From: CAZNVB01 sp964576265
GTDB taxonomy: Bacteria > Acidobacteriota > Aminicenantia > Aminicenantales > UBA8522
Reading direction: 5' to 3'
DNA length: 64,000 bases
Assembly (NCBI GenBank): GCA_964576265.1
Contig: CAZNVB010000270.1
Location: 1 to 64,000, forward strand
Position numbers and translations under genes: made by a program. Below are positions 1 to 8,776 of the stretch, in pieces. The notes beneath the pieces were generated by a model. The model saw nothing but the letters and a program-made list of their open reading frames with translations, had not been told where the DNA came from and made no database searches. Each line of letters opens with the position of its first letter. Position 1 is the stretch's first letter.

Positions 1-1
1 G

Positions 2-253
2 GCCTATACGGTCCTCTGGCCTGAAATGTATAAAGAAGAAGCCTATACGGCGAGACGAGGATTCGGCGCGGCGAATTACCCGTTCGACGATCCTTTAGCG
101 CGCCGGATCGACTATTCTGCCGTCCGTTGCCCGACCGCTCACTGGCTGACCGACCGGACCGTCTCCTTTTTTACCCATCCGGTTTACACCGAAAAACATG
201 TCGAGCTCATGATCGCCGCTTTTAACAAAGTGGCGTCGGCCTATGCCAAATAG
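2..253 (+). CDS. DegT/DnrJ/EryC1/StrS family aminotransferase, C-terminal fragment
   Basis: The frame is open from base 2 of the window, so only the last 83 codons are present and the true start lies upstream. The tail contains the pattern CPTAHWLTDRTV followed by a His-Pro segment and a closing helix, as at the C-terminus of PLP-dependent sugar aminotransferases of the DegT/AHBA-synthase fold. The catalytic lysine region is outside the window, so function is inferred from the tail only. A second, complete family member lies at 20436-21764 on the other strand. About 107 bases separate it from the NagB-like gene. Confidence 0.7.
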   Translation, partial: AYTVLWPEMYKEEAYTARRGFGAANYPFDDPLARRIDYSAVRCPTAHWLTDRTVSFFTHPVYTEKHVELMIAAFNKVASAYAK

Positions 254-360
254 AAAAGCGATGCCTCCCCTTCTCCATGCCCCCTTGAATCGGGAAAAAA
301 TCGCAAGCAGCCCAACGAGGGGAAAGCCATCAAAAAATGATCAAAGCCAAGGAGGTTTCA

Positions 361-1290
361 ATGAGAAAACTCAGCACGGTTGCTCCGGATTGGTGGGACT
401 ACACCACTCTGGATGACGAAATTATCCGCGATGCCGCCCGGCTGACGGTCAAAGACATCCGGCAGCTGTCGCGGCCCGGTTTCACGGTCAAGATGTACGA
501 GACGCGAGAAGCCTTTTACATGGCGGAAGCGCTGGAGTACATCAACGCCTGGAGACAGGCGACGCCGAGCCGGCCCGCCGGCATCTGCGGCCCCATCGGG
601 CCGACCGAGCAGCTCCCTCTTGTTGCCATGCTCGTGAACGAGCTCGGGATCAGCCTGAAAAACGCCCATTTCTGGGGAATGGACGAATGGGTCGTCGGCG
701 ACAAAGAAGTCGGCCTGGACCATCCCTTGGGTTTCGCCCGGACCGACCTCGAGCTCTGCTTCAACCGGATCGACAAGAAATACGCCATGCCCAAAGAGAA
801 TCTCCACTTCCCGAGCGTGGCCCGGCTCGAGGAGTATTCGAAGAGCTTCCGCGAGATCCGCTGCGTCACCATGCAAGGGGGTCAGGGCGAGGTCAAACAC
901 TGGGCGTTCAACGACCCGCCGAGGCGGGAGGGAAAATACAAGGACCGTCCGCCGACGCCGGCCGAATACCGAAAGCTGAAAACGCGGGTCGTCGAGCTCC
1001 ATCCGATGACACTCATCCAGAACGCCAGGACATCGGGCGGCGGAGTGGTCAGCAATATTCCCACCAAAGCGATCACCGTCGGGCCGGTCGAGACCTGGCT
1101 GGCGGAGAAGGTGTCGATCTGGCACTTCGGCGCCCACGACAATCCCTTCGGCATCCGCCTGACCGCGTTCATGATCTCGAAAAAAATCCCCGATTCGGCC
1201 GTGCCGATGTCCCTTCTGGCCGACCATCCGAATGTCCAGTTCAATTACTACCTCGGCGGAATCGGGACATGCGAAGTCGAAATGCACTGA
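361..1290 (+). CDS. Glucosamine-6-phosphate deaminase-like (NagB superfamily) protein
   Basis: A 309-residue cytosolic protein of the NagB/6-phosphogluconolactonase fold, which isomerises and deaminates amino-sugar phosphates. Visible family marks are GMDEWV (matching the MDEY/DEW segment with the proton-relay Asp), LHFPSV, the AFNDPP loop, the T-N-A-R stretch and AITVGP. The start at 361 follows AAGGAGG at 349-355; an in-frame ATG at 337 has no such site. Two active-site changes stand out. The Asp of the family motif GxGxDGH is Val here (GQGEVKH), and FNEP is FNDP, so classical NagB activity is uncertain. It is about 40 residues longer than E. coli NagB. The next gene, a PIG-L deacetylase, begins 13 bases downstream, which suggests joint work on an acetylated amino sugar or related compound. 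Confidence 0.8.
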   Translation: MRKLSTVAPDWWDYTTLDDEIIRDAARLTVKDIRQLSRPGFTVKMYETREAFYMAEALEYINAWRQATPSRPAGICGPIGPTEQLPLVAMLVNELGISLKNAHFWGMDEWVVGDKEVGLDHPLGFARTDLELCFNRIDKKYAMPKENLHFPSVARLEEYSKSFREIRCVTMQGGQGEVKHWAFNDPPRREGKYKDRPPTPAEYRKLKTRVVELHPMTLIQNARTSGGGVVSNIPTKAITVGPVETWLAEKVSIWHFGAHDNPFGIRLTAFMISKKIPDSAVPMSLLADHPNVQFNYYLGGIGTCEVEMH

Positions 1291-1303
1291 GCCGGGAAGA
1301 AAA

Positions 1304-2077
1304 ATGATCGTTTTCGCCATCGGCAGCCATCCCGACGACATCGAGTTCATGATGGGCGGAACGCTGCTCCTGCTCAAGGACCGCGGCCACGAGCTCCACT
1401 ATATGAACATCGCCAACGGGAGCTGCGGGACCGAAGTCCACAGCAAGGAGGAAATCATCCGCATCCGACGGGAGGAGAGCCTCCGGGCCGCTTCTTCGAT
1501 CGGAGCCGTTTATCACGAAAGCATCACCGACGACCTGGCCGTCTTCTACACTCAGGAGCTGATCAGCCGGGTGGCGGCCGTCATGAGGGAGGTTAAGCCG
1601 GACATCGTTCTCACCCTTTCCCTGAAAGACTATATGGAAGACCACATGAACGCGGCCCGGATCGCCGTCACGGCGCTGTTCGTCCGGACGATGCGGAATT
1701 ATGAAACCGTGCCGCCGCGGCCGCCTATCCTGAAGGACACGGCGCTCTATCACGCTCTTCCCTACGGATTGACGGATATGGTCCGACAACCCGTCGTTCC
1801 GGAATTTTATGTCGACGTGACTTCGGTCATCGATCGCAAGGCCGACTTTCTGGCCAACCATGTCAGCCAGAAGGCCTGGCTCGACCGCAGCCAGGGCCTG
1901 GATTCCTACCTGATCGCGATGAAAGAGATGAGCCGGAAAGTCGGCGCGATGTCCGGCCGGTGCGAATATGCGGAGGGCTGGCGTCAGCACAGCCATCTGG
2001 GATATGCGGCGACGGATATCCGGCCTCTCCAGGAGAACCTCGGATCGCTCTGTTTTCGGAAGGAAAAATCAACCTGA
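1304..2077 (+). CDS. PIG-L (LmbE-like) N-deacetylase family protein
   Basis: A 257-residue protein that opens with the zinc-binding motif SHPDDIEFMMGG (residues about 7-18) and carries a downstream EDHMNAAR segment, the third-ligand region of PIG-L/LmbE/MshB enzymes. These hydrolyse N-acetyl groups from GlcNAc-linked substrates. The start at 1304 is placed at the residue run that begins the family fold; the frame is open further upstream but there overlaps the NagB-like gene. The purine-rich GGGAAGAAAA before the ATG can serve as a ribosome site. Spacing of 13 bases to the upstream gene suggests one operon. The exact acetylated substrate cannot be read from the sequence. Confidence 0.85.
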   Translation: MIVFAIGSHPDDIEFMMGGTLLLLKDRGHELHYMNIANGSCGTEVHSKEEIIRIRREESLRAASSIGAVYHESITDDLAVFYTQELISRVAAVMREVKPDIVLTLSLKDYMEDHMNAARIAVTALFVRTMRNYETVPPRPPILKDTALYHALPYGLTDMVRQPVVPEFYVDVTSVIDRKADFLANHVSQKAWLDRSQGLDSYLIAMKEMSRKVGAMSGRCEYAEGWRQHSHLGYAATDIRPLQENLGSLCFRKEKST

Positions 2078-2135
2078 TCGGCCGGCGATTCAGGCTGATG
2101 AAGCCTGAAGACCGGGCGGCGGGAGGCGAGAAAAG

Positions 2136-2852
2136 ATGAAAATCATCGATTCCGCCTGCACCCTGAGAAGAGGCCGGGTCGGAGAGCTGCTGGCCGAGAT
2201 GGACCGCTGCGGCATCGAACGGGCCGTCATCGGGCCGGAGAGGAATTTTATCGCCGTCGAGAACAGGGCCGGCAATCGGTATGTCGCCGGCGCCGTGCGC
2301 CGCCGCCCGGACCGGCTGATCGGCTTTGCCGTCGCTTCTCCCTGGTTAGGTCCCAAGGCGGTGGCCGAGCTGGAAAGAGCCCTGGACCTCGGCCTCACCG
2401 GCCTGAAGATTTCCCCGGCCGTTCAGGGGTTCATCCTGACCGATCCGCAAGTTTTCCCGCTCATCGAATTCGCCGAGAAAGCCCGCTGGCCCGTCTACTG
2501 CGTCACCGGAACTCCGATCTGTGCCATGCCTCTTCAGCTCGCGGAATTGGCGGAACGGTATCCGCGGGTCAAGTTCATCATGGGCCACGGAGGATTCTGC
2601 GATTTCTGGAACGACATCCCCGATGCGCTCCGCCGCTGCCCGAACCTCTTTATCGAAACGTCTTATATCCTCCCCTCCCAGATCTCTGCCTGGATCAGGG
2701 AAGCGGGAATCGAAAAATTCATTTTCGGCAGCGATTTCCCCTTTTCCTCCCTCGATCTGGAGATCAAAAAGATCAATTTCCTCGGCGAGGGAATCGACAA
2801 GCAGCGGATTTTTCGGCACAATCTCCTCCGCCTCCTGGGAAAAAGCCGATGA
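2136..2852 (+). CDS. Amidohydrolase-2 family TIM-barrel protein lacking the HxH motif
   Basis: A 238-residue TIM barrel of the ACMSD/COG2159-type amidohydrolases. The late strands are clear: FIMGHGG (strand 6 His) and FIFGSDFP (strand 8 Asp). The early metal ligands are not. Strand 1 reads DSACTLRR where family members have DxHxH, and strand 5 reads CVTG where the neighbour has FHSG. A normal metal centre therefore cannot form from these positions. GGAGG followed by GAGAAAAG precedes the ATG. The last four bases overlap the start of the next amidohydrolase (ATGA), so the two are probably translated together at equal dose. Confidence 0.75.
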   Translation: MKIIDSACTLRRGRVGELLAEMDRCGIERAVIGPERNFIAVENRAGNRYVAGAVRRRPDRLIGFAVASPWLGPKAVAELERALDLGLTGLKISPAVQGFILTDPQVFPLIEFAEKARWPVYCVTGTPICAMPLQLAELAERYPRVKFIMGHGGFCDFWNDIPDALRRCPNLFIETSYILPSQISAWIREAGIEKFIFGSDFPFSSLDLEIKKINFLGEGIDKQRIFRHNLLRLLGKSR

Positions 2853-3592
2853 TCATCGACTGCCACACCCATCTCTTCGGCCGCTGGCTGAATCTCCGGG
2901 GGATCCGACCGCGAGATTTTGTGCGCATCATGGACGAGACGGGAATCGAGAAGGCCTGCGTCTTTACCCTGGAGGGGTTCTTTGACGCCCGGGGATCGAA
3001 CGAGCGTCTTTGTTCTCTGACCAAAGGATTCGAAAACCGGCTTTTCCCTTTCGCCACAGTGGATCCACACATGGGAGATCAAGCGGTGAAGGACCTCCGA
3101 CGGGCGGTCCTGAAGCTTGGGATGAGGGGACTCAAGGTTCACCCTTGGCTGCAGGCGTTTTCGTTGACCAACGCCTATTTCCTCAAAGTCGTCGAGGAGG
3201 CGGTCCGCCTCGACATCCCGATCATTTTTCACAGCGGCAGCCCTCCTTATGCCTGCCCGACCCAGATCGGCAATCTGGCTCGAAAATTTCCCGAAGCCAA
3301 GCTCATCCTCGGCGAGGCCGGACTGAAAGACCTCTGGCTGGACGCCGTGGCCGTGGCCAAGAAGTATCGGAATATCTATCTCTGCCCGGCTGCTTCCCCC
3401 TTCGCCGCGGTCAAAGAGATGATTTCTACTATTCCTATAGGAAAACTCGTCTTCGGCACCGACCTCGGCTTTTCCCGGAAGGAGGAGGTTTGGCTCGAAA
3501 TCGAGAAGATCCGCCTCTTGCCCTTGACCGAAGAGGAACGCGAAATGATTTTTTATCAAAACATCCGAACTCTGGTGAAGTTCGACGATTGA
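2849..3592 (+). CDS. Amidohydrolase-2 family TIM-barrel protein lacking the strand-6 His
   Basis: A 247-residue amidohydrolase. It opens with IDCHTHLF (intact HxH), has FHSGSPP at strand 5 and FGTDLG at strand 8. The strand-6 His of the usual GHxG is replaced (LGEAGLKD). It aligns along its whole length with the upstream partner, so the pair probably arose by duplication, and each copy has lost a different subset of ligands. Start and upstream stop share ATGA, indicating translational coupling. Reaction unknown; family members include decarboxylases, lactonases and amide or ester hydrolases. Confidence 0.75.
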   Translation: MIIDCHTHLFGRWLNLRGIRPRDFVRIMDETGIEKACVFTLEGFFDARGSNERLCSLTKGFENRLFPFATVDPHMGDQAVKDLRRAVLKLGMRGLKVHPWLQAFSLTNAYFLKVVEEAVRLDIPIIFHSGSPPYACPTQIGNLARKFPEAKLILGEAGLKDLWLDAVAVAKKYRNIYLCPAASPFAAVKEMISTIPIGKLVFGTDLGFSRKEEVWLEIEKIRLLPLTEEEREMIFYQNIRTLVKFDD

Positions 3593-3716
3593 AATTCATG
3601 GAGCCGAGAATTGACCCGCTTTCTCGCTTTTCTTGACCTCCTCAACACCGCCGCCCGGGGTGGAAAAAGGGAAAAAAGTCCCTGGTCGATCTCGACCTGA
3701 AAAGGAGAGAACAAAA

Positions 3717-4574
3717 ATGGGCTGGGTTTTCCTCGCCTTGGTCGTTGCCGGATATGTGGCGATGAATTTTGTCATGAAGATGGGAAGCTTGAAAGGGCAT
3801 TCCTCGCCGGCGCTGACGGGATCGCTCTTCGCCGTCGCCTCTTTTTTCTGTCTTCTGTTTCTCCTTTTCCTGCGCCAACCGCTCCACCTCTCGCTTCCGG
3901 TCGTCTTCCTCGCCGTCGGCGGAGGGGTCGGCGGCGCGGTGGCATATTTCTTTTTCCTCAGCGCTCTCAAGATCGGAAATTACGCTCTGACCATTTCGAT
4001 TTACACGATGACGTTTCTCATCCCGGTCGTCTTCTCCGTCATTTTCTGGAAAAGGCCGCTGGGGACCATCCTGGCTCTCGGGATCATTTTCATCCTCATC
4101 GGCATCGTCTTGATTTCGGCCTCCGGCTCGACGCCGGATAGCAAAAAATCGGGGCTGTGGCTGAAATGGCTTCTCTTCCTGGCGGCGGCGTTCTTCCTGA
4201 CCGGGATTCCCCAGCTGTCGCAAGCGGCGGCCGTCCGGCTGAGCGCCATCAACCTCTGGTTTTATCTCTTCCTGACCTTTCTCTCCGGTGCGCTCGCCTT
4301 CCTGATCTTTTTCGCGATGAAAAAGATCCGGCTGGCCGGAAATGTTTTTTCTTTCGGGGCGCTGGCGGCAGCCGGAAGCGTTGCCGGAAACTTCTTCACC
4401 CTCAAAGCCCTGACCAGGCTGCCCGAGACCATCGTCTTCCCCGTCAGCCTTTCCGCTCCCGTGATCGGCGCCGTGCTCATTTCGCTCCTTCTTTTCCGGG
4501 AGAAAATCAAACCGCTGGGTTATCTCGGCATTGCGGTCGGCTTGGCCGGCATCATTTTGCTGTCACTGAAATGA
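3717..4574 (+). CDS. EamA/DMT superfamily transporter
   Basis: A 285-residue integral membrane protein with about ten hydrophobic segments in two five-helix halves, the layout of the drug/metabolite transporter superfamily. The start at 3717 follows AAAGGAGAG; an earlier in-frame start would add a polar, proline-rich stretch that does not fit the fold. Its place between amidohydrolases and propeller proteins suggests uptake or efflux of a small metabolite handled by this cluster. The substrate cannot be predicted from sequence. Confidence 0.85.
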   Translation: MGWVFLALVVAGYVAMNFVMKMGSLKGHSSPALTGSLFAVASFFCLLFLLFLRQPLHLSLPVVFLAVGGGVGGAVAYFFFLSALKIGNYALTISIYTMTFLIPVVFSVIFWKRPLGTILALGIIFILIGIVLISASGSTPDSKKSGLWLKWLLFLAAAFFLTGIPQLSQAAAVRLSAINLWFYLFLTFLSGALAFLIFFAMKKIRLAGNVFSFGALAAAGSVAGNFFTLKALTRLPETIVFPVSLSAPVIGAVLISLLLFREKIKPLGYLGIAVGLAGIILLSLK

Positions 4575-4587
4575 GATTCGCCGCACG

Positions 4588-5763
4588 ATGAAAGCCGTGG
4601 ATTTCGACCTTTCCGAGCGCGGCGCTTTCAGCCTATTGACCTGGAGTGTCGACCCGAACCACGACAGCCTCTGGGCTGTCCATTCAGCTAGCGACGGCCG
4701 GATCTACTTCTCGAGCTGCAGCGAAGGCCGGGCCTCGAGCGCCCATCTGCTCCGCTTCGATCCAGAGGAGAAACGTCTCTGGGATCTCCTCGATATCGGC
4801 GAGCTGGCCGACGACCCCGCCGACTCCGGCCGGGTCCCCCAGAGCAAGATCCACACCTGCCTTCGGGAAACGGGAGACGGTTTTCTCTACGGCGTCAGCC
4901 ACGCCACGGCCCCGTGCTTCGGGCAGAAGCTCTTCGAGGTGAACGGAACGTTCGGCGACCCGATTTACGGGTTTCGCGGAGCGCAGATGTTCCGGGTCAA
5001 GCTGGCCACCGGCCGAGCCGAATACGTCGGCCTGGCCGTCCCCCACGAAGGCTGCCGTTCGATGGAGATTGTTGAGCGCCTTAACAGGGCCTATCTTGTC
5101 AGCTATCCGCGGCATTGCCTTTACGAATACGACCTTTCTTCCCGTCAGTCACGGCTTGTGGGCCGGATCGGAACCTGGGGCGGGTTCGAAATTTTCGCCG
5201 ACGCGGAGGGGCTGATCTACGGCTCCTACGATGACGGCCGCTTCTTCCGCTATTCGCCCGACAAGGACGAATTTGAAGACCTCACGCTCCGCGTCCCGGG
5301 AATTCCGGGCCGGGAACGCCTCTACAATTTCTTTTTCAACGCCAAGAAATTCCGGGACGATTTCATCTGCGCCACGGGTTACTACGACGGCCATATTTTC
5401 CGGATTAACCCCCGGGCCGGTGTCGAGCCGGCGATCGAGGACTACGGCTTCGGCTGGCCGGGCGGATGGAACGGCCGCGACTGGACGCCGCCCTATGCCC
5501 AGGCCCCGGTTCTCTACCGAGATCGCTGGCTTTTTTACGGCTGCAACACGATTTGGGAACCCACGAACCTCGTCGTGTTGGATACCGAAAGCGGTCGGCG
5601 GGAAATCGTCGCCCTTCTCGACTTCGAGGACAACCCCACGGCCTGGCTGGCGGAGGGAACGCTCGGAGCGGACGGCCGAACGCTTTATTTCGCCGAGGTC
5701 AACATGAAAGCCGTTCCCCGGCTTCTCCTGGTCGACCTTGAATCGCTCGACTGGAGGAGATGA
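4588..5763 (+). CDS. Beta-propeller protein, function unknown
   Basis: A 391-residue protein without a signal peptide, built of repeated short strands of the type xIYGSYDDGRFFRYSP and LFEVNG, as in YVTN/NHL-like propellers. No enzyme motif is recognised. It abuts the next propeller gene with no gap: the stop TGA ends at 5763 and the next ATG is 5764-5766. The two are probably co-translated and distantly paralogous. Propellers of this kind can act as lactonases, lyases or binding scaffolds; the sequence does not discriminate among these. Confidence 0.7.
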   Translation: MKAVDFDLSERGAFSLLTWSVDPNHDSLWAVHSASDGRIYFSSCSEGRASSAHLLRFDPEEKRLWDLLDIGELADDPADSGRVPQSKIHTCLRETGDGFLYGVSHATAPCFGQKLFEVNGTFGDPIYGFRGAQMFRVKLATGRAEYVGLAVPHEGCRSMEIVERLNRAYLVSYPRHCLYEYDLSSRQSRLVGRIGTWGGFEIFADAEGLIYGSYDDGRFFRYSPDKDEFEDLTLRVPGIPGRERLYNFFFNAKKFRDDFICATGYYDGHIFRINPRAGVEPAIEDYGFGWPGGWNGRDWTPPYAQAPVLYRDRWLFYGCNTIWEPTNLVVLDTESGRREIVALLDFEDNPTAWLAEGTLGADGRTLYFAEVNMKAVPRLLLVDLESLDWRR

Positions 5764-6942
5764 ATGACGGATAAGGAAGCGAAACGCGCTCAGAGCGGAA
5801 ACGGGCCTTCGCCCGATTCAAATTACCATCTCAAAGAGTCGGAAATCATGGCCGGCACGGCGGATTTTCGCGATGGAGCCTTCGCCTTTATCACCGAGGG
5901 AACAGTGGCGCTCCGCGAACTCGGCCATTATGGAGTCACGCCGCCCATCCCGAACGGAGAATCGGCGATTACCGCGCTTGTCACTGGAGAAAAGCGGAAA
6001 AAAATCTATGGCGCGACCTCGGGGAAAAAATCTCACCTTTTCTATTACGATCCGAGCCCGGCAGCCGATCATGTCGTCGACATCGGCGTCCTGGGAGAGG
6101 AAGCCGAATGCCGGTTGCTGATGAGAGATCAGCGAGGAATCCTCTGGGGAATCGTCAACCCCGGAGGCCGGATTTTTCGCTATTCTCCGGAGGGCGAATT
6201 TTCCGTCCTCTGGAAATACCAGGTCAACCCCATCGAATTCCCCGGCCTTTCCCTGAACGAAAGTGTGGCCAGCGCCGTGCTTGATCCCCGGGTCGGGAAG
6301 ATTTTCGCTCTCACCAGGAAAACATCCGCCCTCGTCGAGATCGATCTCGAAAACCGAACCGGCCGAAAAATTCTGGAAATCGAGGGCGCCGGAAAAGCCA
6401 ACGCCATGGCTCTCGACAGCCGGGGAAACCTCATCGGGTCGGCGAAGAACGGCCATCTTTTCCGCTATTCGATCGCCAATAACGCCGTCGAAATGCTCGA
6501 CCTCCAGCTCCCGTCCCCGAAGGGAATGGAGTTTCTGAACGCTCTTGATTCCGCGGTCTTTGACGGCGAAAAAACAGTCTACGGCGGGACGGTGCTGGGA
6601 ACGATTTTCCGTCTGGACACGGAGACTCTTGAGCTTATCGGCTGCGGCCGGCCGATCTCCGATCATCGCATCAGAGCCCTGGTCTTGGGGAAAGACGGAG
6701 TGCTCTACGGCGCCGCCGGAAGCCCGGGAAAAAATTCCCATCTTTTCCGCTGGAATCCCCGGACCGGAGAAGTCAAGGACCTGGGCCTGCCGATGGTCCA
6801 TTTCCCCAAGAACTGGGTGTGCTATGACATCAGCGCTCTAGCCGTCGGACCGAACGGCGAAATCTACATCGGCGAATCCGAACGCGTCTCTTATCTTCTG
6901 ATCTACTACCCTCCAGTTTCCAATAGAAAGCCACGCGTTTAA
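5764..6942 (+). CDS. Beta-propeller protein, second copy, function unknown
   Basis: A 392-residue protein with blade-like repeats such as HLFYYDPSP, RIFRYSPEG, HLFRYSIA, TIFRLDTE and HLFRWNPRTG, spaced roughly 45-60 residues apart. That suggests six or seven blades. It has no signal peptide and starts immediately after the preceding propeller gene, with GGAG at the end of that gene available as ribosome site. It is the last plus-strand gene of the block; 190 bases without a recognisable gene separate it from the convergent ceramidase-like gene. Confidence 0.7.
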   Translation: MTDKEAKRAQSGNGPSPDSNYHLKESEIMAGTADFRDGAFAFITEGTVALRELGHYGVTPPIPNGESAITALVTGEKRKKIYGATSGKKSHLFYYDPSPAADHVVDIGVLGEEAECRLLMRDQRGILWGIVNPGGRIFRYSPEGEFSVLWKYQVNPIEFPGLSLNESVASAVLDPRVGKIFALTRKTSALVEIDLENRTGRKILEIEGAGKANAMALDSRGNLIGSAKNGHLFRYSIANNAVEMLDLQLPSPKGMEFLNALDSAVFDGEKTVYGGTVLGTIFRLDTETLELIGCGRPISDHRIRALVLGKDGVLYGAAGSPGKNSHLFRWNPRTGEVKDLGLPMVHFPKNWVCYDISALAVGPNGEIYIGESERVSYLLIYYPPVSNRKPRV

Positions 6943-7132
6943 AAACTCTCGGTCCGATCTTAAGCCTCGGCCAGCCGGTTCCCTCGGCGGGGGAGAGCCC
7001 TTTTGAATCCGGAATATCGAATAAATCGCGGAAAAAGGATCGGCGCTCGGCGAAAGGCAGGCCGGCATCGACATACCCTGAAACGAGGAGCGTGGTGGCG
7101 GTTATGCCCTGGTCAATCTAAAATTTCCAAGC

Positions 7133-8518
7133 TCAAAGGGACAACTGGCCGGAGGTCGAGAAAGCGAGGAGCGAGCGAAAGGCGGCCAGGATGCGGTCGG
7201 CGGCGTCCTTGCTGAGGCAACTCGCCGATCCTGTCCGGGTCTCATAGCCACCGCGCCCGAAATTCTCCCAAAGAGGAATGTAGCCGAAATAGCCGTTGGC
7301 CAGGGCAACGGGAAAGACAAGCTTGAATTGCGGGCTCGCCTTGAGCTCGAGGCCGATTTCGACAAAGGGCTCGCCGGGGATAGCGGCAAAAGCCACCTTC
7401 CCCAGTCTGGCGGCTTGAAGCGGAACCTCGTAAGTTTCCGGCCTCGTCTCGGCGAACCGAATGAGATCCCGGGCGAAAAGACGCTCGACGACCGGATCTC
7501 CCCTCGCCAAGTCCTCGGCCGTCAAAGAACTTCCTTTTTCTTTTTGTTCCGGCTCCGATTGAGACAGAATTCTCCTCGCGTTCTCCATTTCTTCCGCAGG
7601 GATTTCCCGCGGGGGGATGCGGAGGAGAATTTCCCTTGCTTCGAGATTGCCTTGATTGCCGGGATTCTCTGCCAAGGAGACCGGCTCGAGGTCGCCCAGG
7701 GATTTCGCCACAATCTCGGCATAAGCGCGGCCGAGCCGTTCGGCTTCTTGATAGTCCGACTGCAGCCGCTCGTCTTCGAACTCGAGGTGATTGATGTTTC
7801 CCTGGGGAGCAAGAAAAAGAAAAACGGGAATGTTTGTCCCCAGCCACTCATTCAGCCGCCTTTCCATAACGCCAGGCCAGTCGGCCGAAATCATGTTCCC
7901 GCCGATCGCATCGGTGTGGTTGGAGATGTTGACGAAAACAGCCTGGAATCTCCCCTGTCCGTCCTTGAAGACGATCGTATTCACCTCCCGGTCGACCGCC
8001 CCTTCCGGCCTCAGCCTCTGGGGCGATTTCTTCGGCGGGTTCGTGACGACGCGGCCGTCTTTCATCACCCAGCGCCGGTTGAAGGCCAGCCCTTCGTAGA
8101 TCGCTCGGGCCATCGAAATCGAAACGGGCTGATGAGGCCTCAGCCTGACGGCGGTTTCGACCACCGTCTTCTTCAGTTCGCCGAGATATTTCTCCTCTCT
8201 GGGCAAGCCGAAAAACCCCACCAGGTCGGGCCCGGTATGAATATGAGAGGTAAAGAGCATGATCTCGTGCTTCTGATATTCGCTCCGCCGGGCGATCTCG
8301 CGGCGAATGTCCTCGGCGTCTTTGCTCGGGACGGCGCAGTTGTCGAGCTGAAGGAAAAGAAAACGGCTTTCCCCGTCGGACAGGGCGGCGAGCCTCAGGT
8401 AGAGTCGGTCGAGAACGCCCGTAGAAATGCGCTCGTTGAAGTATCCGCCCAGCCGCACGGGATAGGACGGAGTGACATCGACCTTATCCAACCCGATCCA
8501 CAGAAAACCTTCAGACAT
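7133..8518 (-). CDS. Neutral/alkaline non-lysosomal ceramidase-like hydrolase
   Basis: A 461-residue protein matching the N-terminal domain of neutral ceramidases. It has KVDVTP near the start, LQLDNCAVP, the zinc-site segment TSHIHTGPD, SNHTDAIGG and FLAPQGNINH. Canonical neutral ceramidases cleave the amide of ceramide, but short bacterial relatives without the C-terminal Ig-like domain may act on other amides. The start at 8518 is chosen because it places the family motif at the N-terminus and a TATAAT box (8528-8533) lies nine bases upstream, implying a leaderless transcript. An upstream ATG at 8599 would add 27 residues of unrelated character. No signal peptide is visible. Confidence 0.75.
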   Translation of the reverse strand: MSEGFLWIGLDKVDVTPSYPVRLGGYFNERISTGVLDRLYLRLAALSDGESRFLFLQLDNCAVPSKDAEDIRREIARRSEYQKHEIMLFTSHIHTGPDLVGFFGLPREEKYLGELKKTVVETAVRLRPHQPVSISMARAIYEGLAFNRRWVMKDGRVVTNPPKKSPQRLRPEGAVDREVNTIVFKDGQGRFQAVFVNISNHTDAIGGNMISADWPGVMERRLNEWLGTNIPVFLFLAPQGNINHLEFEDERLQSDYQEAERLGRAYAEIVAKSLGDLEPVSLAENPGNQGNLEAREILLRIPPREIPAEEMENARRILSQSEPEQKEKGSSLTAEDLARGDPVVERLFARDLIRFAETRPETYEVPLQAARLGKVAFAAIPGEPFVEIGLELKASPQFKLVFPVALANGYFGYIPLWENFGRGGYETRTGSASCLSKDAADRILAAFRSLLAFSTSGQLSL

Positions 8519-8686
8519 CGTGTTGCTATTATAGAACAAATTCTTCTCCAATTCGAACATCTTTGCTCGGAGGGGCCGTTGGGTATACCTCCTAAGCATG
8601 ACTCGAAGAAGTCCAAGGCATGGATGGCCTCTCTGAGAGAAGACAACATTCCCGCCCCCGGTTTGGCGGGCCGATGATCTTTTTCA

Positions 8687-8714
8687 TTGACAAAAACGTC
8701 CGGCTGGTCATAAT
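8687..8714 (+). promoter_or_regulatory. Sigma-70-type promoter of the symporter operon
   Basis: TTGACA at 8687-8692, a 16-base spacer and CATAAT at 8709-8714. It lies in the gap between the divergent ceramidase-like gene and the symporter gene, giving a leader of about 55 bases. Confidence 0.6.
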
Positions 8715-8776
8715 TTTGGAATTCCGGAGCGGATCGGGCTTCAGAGCATAAAAAGGTAGGAACGGAGAACGCAGCC

